A program made the position numbers and the translations under genes. Shown here in pieces: positions 19,142-27,903 of a stretch of 64,000 nt of DNA. The notes under the pieces are model-generated. The model was not told the origin of the DNA. It did no database searches and saw only the letters and a program-made list of their open reading frames with translations. Numbering within the stretch: the first letter of the stretch is position 1; every line of letters starts with the position of its first letter. Origin of the DNA: Aureimonas sp. OT7 (GTDB lineage: Bacteria > Pseudomonadota > Alphaproteobacteria > Rhizobiales > Rhizobiaceae); NCBI RefSeq assembly GCF_014844055.1, contig NZ_CP062167.1, positions 1,317,501 through 1,381,500 of the forward strand. The letters run 5' to 3'.

Positions 19142-19164
19142 ACCCATCATTGATGATGATGGGT
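19142..19164. promoter_or_regulatory. Inverted repeat, candidate LysR operator
   Basis: ACCCATCA and TGATGGGT form perfect 8-bp arms around a 7-base centre (TTGATGA), eight bases upstream of the LysR start and 142 bases upstream of the divergent DUF1127 gene. The position and dyad suit autoregulation by the LsrB/VtlR-like protein. Confidence 0.5.
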
Positions 19165-19306
19165 AGCATTACAAACATTCGTTGGCCTAATCAATGAGGC
19201 AGCCTTATCTCAGGGTTGATAGCCAGCGTGACCACGGTCTGAACGGCGGGGATAGCCCCTTCGCCGAACGGGTTCGGCTGGCTCTCGACAGCGAAAGGGA
19301 ACCAGA

Positions 19307-19573
19307 ATGTCTATCACCCTGAAGGGTAGCGGCCGCGACGAGTTCGTCGGTATCGCCTCCTCCATACGGATCGGCTTCGCGGCCGTCCCCGCGATCCTGC
19401 GCTCCTGGCGCAATCGTCGTCACGCCTACCGCCTGTCCGAAATGCCGGACTATCTCCTCAGCGATCTCGGCATCCGCCGCGATGACGTGCACGAGGCGCT
19501 GGGCGCAAGCTGGCGGGAAGACCCGACGTTCAAGCTGGCGGTAAGGGCGGCCCGGCGCCGGCGCGGACTTTGA
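19307..19573 (+). CDS. DUF1127 domain protein
   Basis: Small basic protein of 88 residues. The C-terminal half carries the DUF1127 signature: RSWRNRRHAYRLSEMPDYLLSDLGIRRDDV. The first 30 residues are an extra N-terminal part with little charge; many family members are only about 47 residues. The product is Arg-rich and may bind RNA, as some DUF1127 proteins (for example CcaF1) do. It is divergent from an LsrB/VtlR-like regulator, a class known to activate DUF1127 genes in Brucella. Confidence 0.88.
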   Translation: MSITLKGSGRDEFVGIASSIRIGFAAVPAILRSWRNRRHAYRLSEMPDYLLSDLGIRRDDVHEALGASWREDPTFKLAVRAARRRRGL

Positions 19574-19616
19574 TGCAAGAACCACCGCCGGACGCCGGCA
19601 CAGCTTCTGTCAATTG

Positions 19617-19647
19617 ACCGCCACGGATCGACGAGATTCGTGGCGGT
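19617..19647. terminator. Hairpin between convergent genes
   Basis: A perfect 9-bp stem (ACCGCCACG with CGTGGCGGT) with a 13-base loop lies between the DUF1127 gene and the convergent ABC substrate-binding gene. It can act in both directions. There is only a short TT after it on the plus strand. Confidence 0.5.
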
Positions 19648-19654
19648 TCTGCGT

Positions 19655-20692
19655 TCAGGCCTTGAAGGCTTCCACGAACTGCGGAACGAAGGTCTGCTGG
19701 AAGGTCACGTCGGCGTTCGCCAGTTCCGGGTCCAGCGTCTTCAGCATCTCGAACAGGCTGTCGAACCCGTCTTCGCCGATGATGCCGTCCGGGCTGTACA
19801 TATCGCGCGAGTTCTCGAAGGCGGTCTTGTAGAATTCGCGGTCACCGAAGAGGTAATCCTCGGGCACGGTGTCGGCGACGTCGTCCGGGGTGGCGTCCCG
19901 CAGCCAGTGCAGCGACTTGACGAAGGCGTTGACGATGCGCTGCGTGGTGACCGGATTGGCGTCGATGAAGCTCTGCTGCAGGTATACGGTGGCGGCGGGG
20001 TTGGTGCCGCCGAACAAGGCGCGCGTGCCTTCCTCCGTGCGCGTATCCAGCAGGATCTCGATATCACCGTCCGCTTCCAGCCGTGCGATGACGGGATCGA
20101 GATGCGACAGGCCCGCGATCTCGCCGCGCTTGACGGCCGCAATGCCGCTCGCTCCGCCGCCGATGCCGATGATGGACACGTCGTTGGCCGTCAGCCCGTT
20201 CTTGACGAGGGCGTATTGCAGCAGCAGCGCGGTGGAGGAGCCGGGCGCCGTCACGCCCATCGCGCGTCCCTTGAGGTCGGCGATGCTCTTCACCTCTTCC
20301 GCAAGATCCTTGCGGATGCCGATGCAGATGCCGGGGAAGCGGCCGAGCTCGCACACCGCCTTGATGTCCTGACCCTTGTCCTGCATGCGGATAGTATGCT
20401 CGTAGGCGCCCGTGACGACGTCGACCGAGCCGCCGACAAGGGCCTGCAGCGATTTGGCGCCGCCGCCGAAATCATTGATCGAGACCGTCAGGCCCTCTTC
20501 CTCGAAGAAGCCGCGCCGTTCGGCAATGGTCAACGGCAGATAGTACAAGAGCGGCTTGCCGCCGACGCCCAGCGCCAGGCTGGCCTTTTCCGGCGTCGCG
20601 GAGGCATCCTGCGCATAGGCCGGCAGGCGCCCGAGAATGGATGTCAGGCCGAGCGCGGCGCTGCCCATCAGGATCGTTCTGCGTGTCGTCAT
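19655..20692 (-). CDS. ABC transporter substrate-binding protein (NMT1/SsuA-like)
   Basis: Periplasmic ligand-binding protein of 345 residues. The N terminus TRRTILMGSAALGL has a twin-arginine-like signal (RR at residues 4-5), with cleavage likely near AYAQDA. The mature part matches the NMT1/SsuA/ThiY fold (PLTIAERRGFFEEEGLTVSINDFGGGAKSLQALVGGSVDVVTG...). A GGGAGGA ribosome site precedes the start. It is the last gene of a run with its permease and ATPase. The ligand is unknown; the linked CoA-transferase and lyase suggest an organic acid rather than a sulfonate. Confidence 0.9.
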   Translation of the reverse strand: MTTRRTILMGSAALGLTSILGRLPAYAQDASATPEKASLALGVGGKPLLYYLPLTIAERRGFFEEEGLTVSINDFGGGAKSLQALVGGSVDVVTGAYEHTIRMQDKGQDIKAVCELGRFPGICIGIRKDLAEEVKSIADLKGRAMGVTAPGSSTALLLQYALVKNGLTANDVSIIGIGGGASGIAAVKRGEIAGLSHLDPVIARLEADGDIEILLDTRTEEGTRALFGGTNPAATVYLQQSFIDANPVTTQRIVNAFVKSLHWLRDATPDDVADTVPEDYLFGDREFYKTAFENSRDMYSPDGIIGEDGFDSLFEMLKTLDPELANADVTFQQTFVPQFVEAFKA

Positions 20693-20717
20693 GAAGTGTT
20701 CCTCCCTTTGTCGTTTG

Positions 20718-21509
20718 TTATGCGGTTGCCGAGCTTGCCGCCTGTGGACGCCAGACCAGAAGCCGATCCTCGACCAGCGTCACCAGCCAGTCGATCACCA
20801 GCACGAAAGCCATCAGCACGAACATTCCGGCGAAAACGCCCGTCACGTCGAAGACGCCTTCGGCCTGGTGGATCAGGTAGCCGAGGCCCGCCGCCGAGCC
20901 GAGATATTCGCCGACCACCGCGCCCACCACGGCAAAGCCGACGGCGGTATGCAGGCTTGAGAAGGTCCAGGACAAAGCGGAGGGCAGATAGATGTGGCGC
21001 AGGAGCTGGCGCTCGTTCATGCCGAGCATGCGAGCGTTGGCAAGGACGGTCTGGTTCACTTCCTTCACGCCCTGGTAGACGTTGAAGAACACGATGAAGA
21101 ACACCAGCGTCACGCCCAGCGCCACCTTCGACCAGATGCCGAGGCCCAGCCACAGCATGAAGATCGGCGCCAGCACCACGCGGGGCAGGGCGTTGGCCGC
21201 CTTGACATAGGGGTCGAACACGGCGGCCAGCATCGGCTTGCGGGCAAACCAGAAGCCGATGGCGATGCCGCCGACCGAGCCGATTATGAAGGCCAGCGCC
21301 GCCTCCAGCAAAGTAATGCCGAGATGGTACCAGATCGTGCCGGCGGCGAACCACTCGTAGATGCGCACGGCGACGTCCACCGGCGTGGAAAAGAAGAACC
21401 GCGCATTGGCGGGGTTGCCGAAGATGGTGGTCGCGGTGAACAGGTGCCAGACCAGGATGACGACCAGCGCGACGCCGACCTGTGCCGGCAGGAGCATGTA
21501 CTTCTTCAC
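20718..21509 (-). CDS. ABC transporter permease (SsuC/TauC-like)
   Basis: Inner-membrane permease of 263 residues with about six membrane segments. The EAA-loop region is at about 160-190 (NARMLGMNERQLLRHIYLPSALSW). It starts with GTG, which overlaps the stop of the ATPase gene (GTGA), a mark of translational coupling. The family transports sulfonates, nitrate, pyrimidines or aromatic acids; it cannot be narrowed from the sequence. Confidence 0.9.
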   Translation of the reverse strand: MKKYMLLPAQVGVALVVILVWHLFTATTIFGNPANARFFFSTPVDVAVRIYEWFAAGTIWYHLGITLLEAALAFIIGSVGGIAIGFWFARKPMLAAVFDPYVKAANALPRVVLAPIFMLWLGLGIWSKVALGVTLVFFIVFFNVYQGVKEVNQTVLANARMLGMNERQLLRHIYLPSALSWTFSSLHTAVGFAVVGAVVGEYLGSAAGLGYLIHQAEGVFDVTGVFAGMFVLMAFVLVIDWLVTLVEDRLLVWRPQAASSATA

Positions 21510-22396
21510 GACCGAACCCCGCTCGTCTGCCGATAACCCTTCAGCACCTCTTCCTTCAGCGCGTGCCAGATCTCGCGATGAATTTCGTGAAAGCCCTTGT
21601 CCAGCTTGACCTCGGAAATCTCGCGCGGGCGGGCGAGGGTGATGTCATAGGAGCCCATGATGTGGGACTTGGGCCCCGCCGACATGATGACGACGCGGTC
21701 CGACAATGCGATCGCCTCTTCCAGATCGTGCGTCACGAACAGCACGGCCTTGCGGTCCTGCGACCAGAGGTCCAGCAGCAGGTCACCCATGATGACGCGC
21801 GTCTGCGCGTCGAGCGGGCCGAAAGGCTCGTCCATCAGCAGGAATTTGGGGTTGCGGATCAGCACCTGGGCGAGGCCGACACGCTTGCGCTGGCCACCGG
21901 ACAGCATATGCGGATAACGGTCGGCGAAGGCCGCAAGGCCGACGCGGCCAAGCCATTGCGACGCCCGCTCGCGCGCTTCCTTTCGCGATGTGCCGGCGAC
22001 TTCCAGCCCGATGGCGATATTGTCCAGCACCGTCTTCCAGGGCATCAGCGAATCCTGCTGGAACAGGTAGCCGGCCCTGCCGTTCAGGCCTTCCAGCGGG
22101 CGCCCGTCGATGCGCACCGTGCCGGCCGAGGGCTTGAGAAGGCCGGCGACAGCGTTGAGCAGGGTGGATTTGCCGCAGCCGGTGGGCCCGACGATGGAGA
22201 CGAACTCGCCGTCGCGCACGGACAGGTCCGTGGCGGCCACGGCGTCGAACTTCAATCCATTGGCCAGCCTGAAGGAGATTTCGACTTTGTCGAGGTCGAT
22301 GGCCGGGTTGGCGGCCTGGACGGCCGGAGCAGCTCCGGAAGCCGCGCTCACGGGCACTGACCCGTCGGCACGTGGGCGCGCCCGAACGTTTGGCAT
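21506..22396 (-). CDS. ABC transporter ATP-binding protein (SsuB/TauB-like)
   Basis: ATPase of about 296 residues. Visible motifs are Walker A GPTGCGKST, Q loop (YLFQQDSLMPWKTV), signature LSGGQRKR, Walker B LLMDEPFGPLD and the H loop VTHDLEEA. The long, low-complexity N terminus (about 35 residues) before the ABC domain is unusual. The start at 22396 has a GGAGGAG site 11 bases upstream; an ATG at 22417 is also possible. It is the first of the three importer genes, 43-64 bases after the HMG-CoA lyase gene. Confidence 0.9.
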   Translation of the reverse strand: MPNVRARPRADGSVPVSAASGAAPAVQAANPAIDLDKVEISFRLANGLKFDAVAATDLSVRDGEFVSIVGPTGCGKSTLLNAVAGLLKPSAGTVRIDGRPLEGLNGRAGYLFQQDSLMPWKTVLDNIAIGLEVAGTSRKEARERASQWLGRVGLAAFADRYPHMLSGGQRKRVGLAQVLIRNPKFLLMDEPFGPLDAQTRVIMGDLLLDLWSQDRKAVLFVTHDLEEAIALSDRVVIMSAGPKSHIMGSYDITLARPREISEVKLDKGFHEIHREIWHALKEEVLKGYRQTSGVRS

Positions 22397-22459
22397 GCTT
22401 GCATTGTCTCCTCCCATTGCGAGCGCAACCTAAGATTTTTATGCGTTTCGCGGAATACG

Positions 22460-23392
22460 TCAGCCGGGAATGGTCGTTTCCATTTGGCGAACGACGTGCC
22501 GCACCTGCCCGCCGGCCTGCGCGCCTGGAAGGGCGGCCGCCCGGTTGGCAAGCGGGACGAGCGCGTCGAGCGCCACGCCGGTCGAAACGCCCATGCGATC
22601 GAACATGGACACGAGGTCCTCGGTTGCGACGTTCCCGGTGGCGCCGGGGGCGAAGGGGCAGCCACCGAGGCCCCCCATGGCCGCGTCGAAAACGCGTACG
22701 CCCTCCTCGAAGGCGGCGAACACGTTGGCGACGCCGCGCCCGTAGGTGTCGTGGGCATGCAAGGCCCAGTGCCGGACGCCGGGAAAGGCCGACCGCGCCG
22801 CCGAAAAAAGCTGCCGCACCTCGGCCGGCGCGGCGCGCCCGGTGGTATCGCACAGGCAGATTTCGGCATCCGGCCGCATCGGCACCAGGCGTTCCAGCAG
22901 CGCCAGCACGTCGTCCGGCTGGACACGGCCATCGAACGGGCAGTCCATGCTGGTTGCAAGGTTGAGCCTGACCGGGATGTCGGCGGGCGTCGCCTGCATC
23001 AACTCTCCGTAGGCGTCGGCCGATTCCAGCGGCGACTGGCGGACGTTGTTGCGGTTATGCGCCTGCGATACCGAAAGGACGAAAGCGATCATCGGCGCGC
23101 CCGCTGCCAGCGCCTCGACCCCGCGCCTGAATGTCGGCACCAGAACCTGTGGCAAAAGGCGCTCTTCCGCCGCGATGCGTTTCAGAAGCTCGGGCGTGTC
23201 CGCCAATTGTGGAATGGCCCTGGCGCTGACGAAGGAGCCGATCTCGATGCGGCGCAGGCCGGCTTCGGCCGCGCCGTTCACGAAGGCGAGCTTCTGTGTC
23301 GTGGGGATGAAGGGGCCGATGGGCTGGAACCCGTCGCGGGGGCCGACTTCGACGATCTCGACCGCGTGGATCGGCGCAAGAGCTTGTGTCAC
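22460..23392 (-). CDS. Hydroxymethylglutaryl-CoA lyase family protein
   Basis: HMGL-type TIM-barrel lyase of 310 residues that cleaves 3-hydroxy-3-methylglutaryl-CoA or a related acyl-CoA to acetyl-CoA and a keto acid. Seen: metal and substrate motif GPRDGFQ (about 18-24), HAHDTYGRGVAN (metal His pair) and the catalytic-Cys loop GGLGGCPFAPGATGNVATED. The GTG start overlaps the stop of the CoA-transferase gene (GTGA). Because the partner is a CoA-transferase, the natural substrate may be a free hydroxy-dicarboxylic acid (for example 3-hydroxy-3-methylglutarate or citramalate) activated first; that is inference. Confidence 0.9.
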   Translation of the reverse strand: MTQALAPIHAVEIVEVGPRDGFQPIGPFIPTTQKLAFVNGAAEAGLRRIEIGSFVSARAIPQLADTPELLKRIAAEERLLPQVLVPTFRRGVEALAAGAPMIAFVLSVSQAHNRNNVRQSPLESADAYGELMQATPADIPVRLNLATSMDCPFDGRVQPDDVLALLERLVPMRPDAEICLCDTTGRAAPAEVRQLFSAARSAFPGVRHWALHAHDTYGRGVANVFAAFEEGVRVFDAAMGGLGGCPFAPGATGNVATEDLVSMFDRMGVSTGVALDALVPLANRAAALPGAQAGGQVRHVVRQMETTIPG

Positions 23393-24609
23393 ACGACTTT
23401 CCTTTCGCGAAGACCTGCGATTTCGTCGGCCGCGAAGCCGGCTTCGGCCAAGACCTCGTCGGTATGTGCGCCGATGGCGGGGCCCGGCCAGCGGATATCT
23501 CCCGGTGCTTCCGGAACATGGGGCACGATACCGGCGTGGAGCGTCGGCCCGATCAACGGGTCGTCGACGCTGCGGACCATGCCGCGCGCCCGATATTGCG
23601 GGTCTTGCGCGATGTCCGCCGCCGTGTAGGCCAGGCTTGCGGGAATGTCGGCGGCGTCCAGTTCGGCGGCGGCATCAGCGGCGTTGCGCGCCGCTGTCCA
23701 GTCGGCGATGACGGCGTCCAGCGCATCGACATGCGCCAGACGCGCGGAATTGTCGACGAAGCGCGGGTCGGCGGCCAGGTCCGGCCGGCCGATCGTCGTG
23801 GCAAGCCGGCGGAAGAGCGGGTCCGAATTGGCGGCGATCAGCAGCCATCCGCCATCCGCCGTCGGGTAGGCGCTGGTGGGCGCAGCCGTCTTGATGCGGG
23901 CGCCCTGCGGCTCGCGGATGGTGCCCAGGCTGCCATATTCCGGCAGCATGCCCTCCATCATCGACAGGACGGATTCCGTCAGAGCGACGTCCAGGGTCAG
24001 CGATTGCGGCCGGGTGCGGCCGGCATCGCGCTGCCACAGCGCGGCCATCAGCCCGAACGCCGCATAAAGGCCGGCAATGGAGTCGCCAATGGAAATTCCG
24101 ACGCGCGATGGCGGCAGGTCGGTCGTTTCCGGCGGATGGTTGGTCAGATAGCGCAGGCCCCCCATCGCCTCGCCGATGACGCCGAAGGACGCCTTGTCGC
24201 GGAACGGACCGGTCTGGCCGAAACCGGAAATACGGGCGATGACGAGATTGGGGCGCACGGCGCGCAGGCTGGCGGCATCGAGCCCGAACCGGTCCAGCTG
24301 GCCGGCCCGGAAGTTTTCCACGAGGGCATCGGAGCCGGCGGCCAGACGCAGGACCACGTCGCGGGCTTCCGGCTTCTTCAGATCGAGCGTGATGCAGCGC
24401 TTGTTGCGGCCATGCATGGACCACCAGGGCGAATGCCCGTTCTTGTGCTGGCCCCACTGGCGGACGGGGTCGCCGCCGGGCGGCTCCACCTTGATGATGT
24501 CCGCGCCAAGATCCCCCAAAAGGCGGGTGCAGAATGGCGCGGCGACGAAATGGCCAAGCTCGATCACTTTCAGCCCGGTCAACGGACCGTGCCTCGGCGT
24601 AACTTCCAT
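23389..24609 (-). CDS. CaiB/BaiF (class III) CoA-transferase
   Basis: Family III CoA-transferase of 406 residues from the ATG at 24609, which has GGGAGGA just upstream. Typical features are the N terminus PLTGLKVIELGHFVAAPFCTRLLGDLGADIIKVEPPGGD, the NKRCITLDLKKPEAR segment, and the conserved Asp expected at about residue 165 in the family. The C terminus carries GADTDEVLAE-like text (IGAHTDEVLAEAGF). It transfers CoA from a donor such as succinyl-CoA to an organic acid. It is coupled to the HMG-CoA lyase gene downstream and lies 109 bases after a LysR gene on the same strand. Confidence 0.9.
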   Translation of the reverse strand: MEVTPRHGPLTGLKVIELGHFVAAPFCTRLLGDLGADIIKVEPPGGDPVRQWGQHKNGHSPWWSMHGRNKRCITLDLKKPEARDVVLRLAAGSDALVENFRAGQLDRFGLDAASLRAVRPNLVIARISGFGQTGPFRDKASFGVIGEAMGGLRYLTNHPPETTDLPPSRVGISIGDSIAGLYAAFGLMAALWQRDAGRTRPQSLTLDVALTESVLSMMEGMLPEYGSLGTIREPQGARIKTAAPTSAYPTADGGWLLIAANSDPLFRRLATTIGRPDLAADPRFVDNSARLAHVDALDAVIADWTAARNAADAAAELDAADIPASLAYTAADIAQDPQYRARGMVRSVDDPLIGPTLHAGIVPHVPEAPGDIRWPGPAIGAHTDEVLAEAGFAADEIAGLRERKVV

Positions 24610-24718
24610 GATGTCCTCCCCGGCCCGGTGGGGCCGGAGGCAGGTTTGCAAGCCCGGCTGCTTGCGTTCCATTAGCCTTGCGCCAACACGCGTTCGCCCC
24701 GCGCGAAGAAACTTACCC

Positions 24719-25627
24719 TCAGGCCCCGGCCAGGAGATGCTCGCGGAACAGGCGAACGGCGGGCGTCGCCTCGGCCGGGTCGCGGCTGACGATCTTCAGT
24801 TCGCGGCGGGCCCATTCATCCGTCAGCGGAATGGCCTTCAGCCGCATGCCCCGGCCGATGACGGCGAAGACCCCGTCCGGGATGAGGCCGATGCCGATGC
24901 CGCTTTCCACCATGCGAAGCACGGCATCGAAGCCCGGTACGTGGAACCGCAGTTTCACGTCGCGCCCCGCCATCGCCGCGGCGATCTCGGAGCGGCGATA
25001 GATGGCGCTGTCCTGATGCAGGCCGATATGCTCGTATTCGAGCGTATCGGCAAAACCGATTTCGCTGCGTTGCGCCAGCGGATGGTCCGCCCGAACGGCC
25101 AGCACCAGCCGGTCGCGGCGATAGGGGGCGGAAAACAGCTCGCGGCTGTCGATCGTGGCGACGCAGAGGCCGATGTCGCCGACGCCCTCTTCCACGCCCC
25201 GGATGACGGCGGCGCTGGTGCGCTCTTCCAGTTCGATGCGAATGCCGGGATGCGCCTTGTAGAAGCTCGACAGATCCTCGGGCAGGAACTCCACGATGGT
25301 GGAGATGTTGGCAAGGATCCGGACCTGGCCCAGCATTCCGCCGGCATGGTCCGACAGCTCCGCGCCCATGCGCTCGACATTGGCGAGGATGGCGCGGGCG
25401 TGCCCCAGGAGAGCCTCTCCCGCCACGGTCGCGCTCATGCCGCGTGGATGCCGGGTAAACAGCGCCGCGCCCAGGACCGCCTCCAGCTCCGCCAGGCGCT
25501 TGGACAAGGCGGATGGTGCGATGTTCTCGCGCTCGGCGGCACGCGTCAGGTGCTGCTCGTCGCACACGGTGACGAACAGCCGGAGACTGGTCAGGTCGAT
25601 CCGGCGGATGAGGTCGAGGGGAGCCAA
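24719..25627 (-). CDS. LysR family transcriptional regulator
   Basis: 302-residue LysR regulator with an N-terminal HTH (LTSLRLFVTVCDEQHLTRAAERENIAPSALSKRLAELE) and an effector domain. No ATG is near; the likely start is TTG at 25627, seven bases after the corC-like stop. It sits directly upstream of the CoA-transferase/lyase/ABC genes, on the same strand, and is the probable regulator of that locus. A 109-base gap before the CoA-transferase gene would hold the promoter. Confidence 0.88.
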   Translation of the reverse strand: MAPLDLIRRIDLTSLRLFVTVCDEQHLTRAAERENIAPSALSKRLAELEAVLGAALFTRHPRGMSATVAGEALLGHARAILANVERMGAELSDHAGGMLGQVRILANISTIVEFLPEDLSSFYKAHPGIRIELEERTSAAVIRGVEEGVGDIGLCVATIDSRELFSAPYRRDRLVLAVRADHPLAQRSEIGFADTLEYEHIGLHQDSAIYRRSEIAAAMAGRDVKLRFHVPGFDAVLRMVESGIGIGLIPDGVFAVIGRGMRLKAIPLTDEWARRELKIVSRDPAEATPAVRLFREHLLAGA

Positions 25628-25634
25628 GGCCGGC

Positions 25635-26951
25635 TTAGAATTCGGACATCTCGCCGCCCACGGGATGCGCCGGCTGGTGCGTCGCCAGAACCTTGTCGAT
25701 GCGGCGACCGTCCATGTCGACGATCTCGAAGGTCCAGTCCTGGTAGGTCAGCACTTCCCCGACTTCGGGGATATGTCCGATTTCGTCCAGGATGAAGCCG
25801 GCCAGCGTCTCGTAGTCGCGATCCCTCGGGAAGGTGAGCTGGACGAGGGCGCGCTCGACATTGTCGACCGTCATGCCGGCGTCGACCAGCCACGAGCCGT
25901 CGGCCCGCCGCGTCACGCCGTGCTCTTCCTCGATGCCCTCCGGCAGTGCGCCGGCGATGGAAGCCAGGATGTCGGTGGGCGTGACGACGCCTTCGAAGGA
26001 GCCGTACTCGTCCAGCACAACGGCCATGTGCGTGGAGGCGGACTGGAACCTGTCCAGAAGCTTCAGCACCGGCATCGCCTCGTTGACGTAGAGCGGCTCG
26101 CGCAGCGCGGCACGCACGTCGATGCCGCCGGATTCGCGGAACTGGTCCAGCAAGTCCTTTGCCTGCACCACGCCGATGATGTCATCGGGGTTTTCACCCG
26201 CCACCGGTATGCGGGAATGGCCGCTCGTGCGGATCTCGTCCAGCACGGCGGTAGGCTCGTCCTCGATGGACACCCAGAACACGTCGGGGCGCGGCACCAT
26301 GACGGAGCGGGCCGTCCTGTCGGCGATGCGCAGCACGCCCTCGATCATCTCCCGTTCCTTCGGCTCGAAGACGCCGCTCTGCGTGCCTTCGGCGATCATT
26401 GCCTTGACCTCTTCCTCGGTCACCGTGTTCTCGGCCGTGCTGGACACGCCGACGAGGCGCGAGACGGTTTCCGTCGATATGCGCAGGAACCAGACGATCG
26501 GCGCGCCGATCCGGGCGAGCAGCAGCATGAAGGGCGCGACGAAGGAGGCGATCCGCTCCGAATGCGTCAGGGCGAACCGCTTGGGGACCAGCTCGCCGAG
26601 GATCAGCGACAGGTAGGTGATGATGACGACCACGACGGCAAAGGCCGTACCCTGCGCATAGGCGCCGACGACGGGCAGCGGATCGAGGATCTCGGCCAGC
26701 GGGCCGGCAAAGGCCGAGGCGCCGAAGGCGCCCGCGAAGATGCCGACGAGGGTGATGCCCACCTGGACCGTGGACAGGAAGCTCGTGGGATCGTCCACCA
26801 GCTTCAGCGCGCGGGCTGCACCCTTGCTGCCCTCCTGCGCCATCTGCTGCAGGCGGCCGCGGCGGGCGGAGACGACGGCCAGTTCGGACATGGCGAAGAA
26901 GCCATTCAGAAAAATAAGAAAGATGACAATGACTGCGTTGAAGACAAGCAT
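25635..26951 (-). CDS. Hemolysin C/CorC-type CNNM domain protein
   Basis: Inner-membrane protein of 438 residues with the order DUF21/CNNM transmembrane domain (about 1-200; four hydrophobic segments, first VIVIFLIFLNGFFAMSELAVVSARR), paired CBS domains (about 215-335; TARSVMVPRPDVF, GHSRIPVAGENPDDIIGVVQAKDLL) and a C-terminal CorC_HlyC/transporter-associated domain (about 350-430). The family is linked to Mg2+/Co2+ export or resistance; 'hemolysin' is a legacy name. It is upstream of, and nearly abuts, the LysR gene. Confidence 0.92.
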   Translation of the reverse strand: MLVFNAVIVIFLIFLNGFFAMSELAVVSARRGRLQQMAQEGSKGAARALKLVDDPTSFLSTVQVGITLVGIFAGAFGASAFAGPLAEILDPLPVVGAYAQGTAFAVVVVIITYLSLILGELVPKRFALTHSERIASFVAPFMLLLARIGAPIVWFLRISTETVSRLVGVSSTAENTVTEEEVKAMIAEGTQSGVFEPKEREMIEGVLRIADRTARSVMVPRPDVFWVSIEDEPTAVLDEIRTSGHSRIPVAGENPDDIIGVVQAKDLLDQFRESGGIDVRAALREPLYVNEAMPVLKLLDRFQSASTHMAVVLDEYGSFEGVVTPTDILASIAGALPEGIEEEHGVTRRADGSWLVDAGMTVDNVERALVQLTFPRDRDYETLAGFILDEIGHIPEVGEVLTYQDWTFEIVDMDGRRIDKVLATHQPAHPVGGEMSEF

Positions 26952-27058
26952 CCGGCTCGGGGAACCTTTTTAGCGGGCGCAACGGCCCAGGAAGGGCGCA
27001 TGGCCCAGAGAGAACGAGAAGTGGCGCGCCGGCAGGGCCGGCGTGGTAGGGTCGGGGT

Positions 27059-27835
27059 TCATCGGCTCTTTCCCGGCCTGCGGGAAGGCGGGTGCCGGTC
27101 GAAGACGGCCATCATGTCGCGCCAGTATCCGGCCTGCATCTCGCGGCCGCTGGCCATCATGTCGAAGGCCATGTCGATGGGCGTGCGCTGTCGCTCGGTC
27201 GGTACCGGCGGCTGCCGCCTCGGATCCTCGGCCGTGGCGGCCTCGGCCGGTTGTGCCGGATCCACGGGGAAAGGCCAGGGAAAGCCCTTGAACGCGTCGG
27301 CGAAAAGACGGGTCATGGCCGCGGCGGGATCGGGCGCGGCGTCCCGGCCGGACGGGCGGCTGAAAGCCTCCATCGCATTGGCCGAACGCCGCATCACCTC
27401 CGCCATCCAGACACCCGCGCTATCGGAGGGCAGGGGCTGACGGTCGGGGCGGCCGGCGGCATTGTGCATGAACGCCTCGAGCGTCATGGCGGACAGCGTC
27501 GGCATCATCTTCATCAGCGTGTCCGGCGCGAGCCCGCTGACCATGGATGCCTGCCGCGCGACCGCATCGGCCAGGCCCGAGGGCCCGAACAGGCCCTTCA
27601 TGGCCGTGTTGCCCGCGGCTCGACTATCGGTCGGCAGCAAGGAGACCTTCGCCATCATGTCGGCGAAAGCGGCCTGGTTGGCCTGCAGTCGGCGGAGGCC
27701 CAGCAGAAAGGCGGGCGCGAGGGCGTCCGTCGCCTCGCGCATTTCGTGCTCGCTCAGGCGAAACTGCGCCTGGAGCCCTTGCATCGCCTGCTGCATCTGG
27801 GCCGTGGCCGCAAGCCAGTCGGCAAAACCGTTCAT
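27059..27835 (-). CDS. Protein of unknown function, weakly DUF937-like N terminus
   Basis: 258 residues from the ATG at 27835 (MNGFADWLAATAQMQQAMQ); the 13-codon upstream extension lacks support. I do not recognise the whole protein. The first 60 residues (QFRLSEHEMREATDALAPAFLLGLRRLQANQAAF) weakly recall DUF937-type proteins. The rest is Pro/Ala-rich with Met-rich helices and no membrane segment or signal peptide. A phasin or granule-associated role is conceivable from its composition (AMEAF, PWPFPVDP) but not shown. It follows gshA on the same strand after 68 bases. Confidence 0.6.
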   Translation of the reverse strand: MNGFADWLAATAQMQQAMQGLQAQFRLSEHEMREATDALAPAFLLGLRRLQANQAAFADMMAKVSLLPTDSRAAGNTAMKGLFGPSGLADAVARQASMVSGLAPDTLMKMMPTLSAMTLEAFMHNAAGRPDRQPLPSDSAGVWMAEVMRRSANAMEAFSRPSGRDAAPDPAAAMTRLFADAFKGFPWPFPVDPAQPAEAATAEDPRRQPPVPTERQRTPIDMAFDMMASGREMQAGYWRDMMAVFDRHPPSRRPGKSR

Positions 27836-27903
27836 CGTCCTTTTCCGCTCATCGGCCCATAAGCATGGGGCCAAACGTCATCGCTGCCAAGAGGCAAGCG
27901 CAA

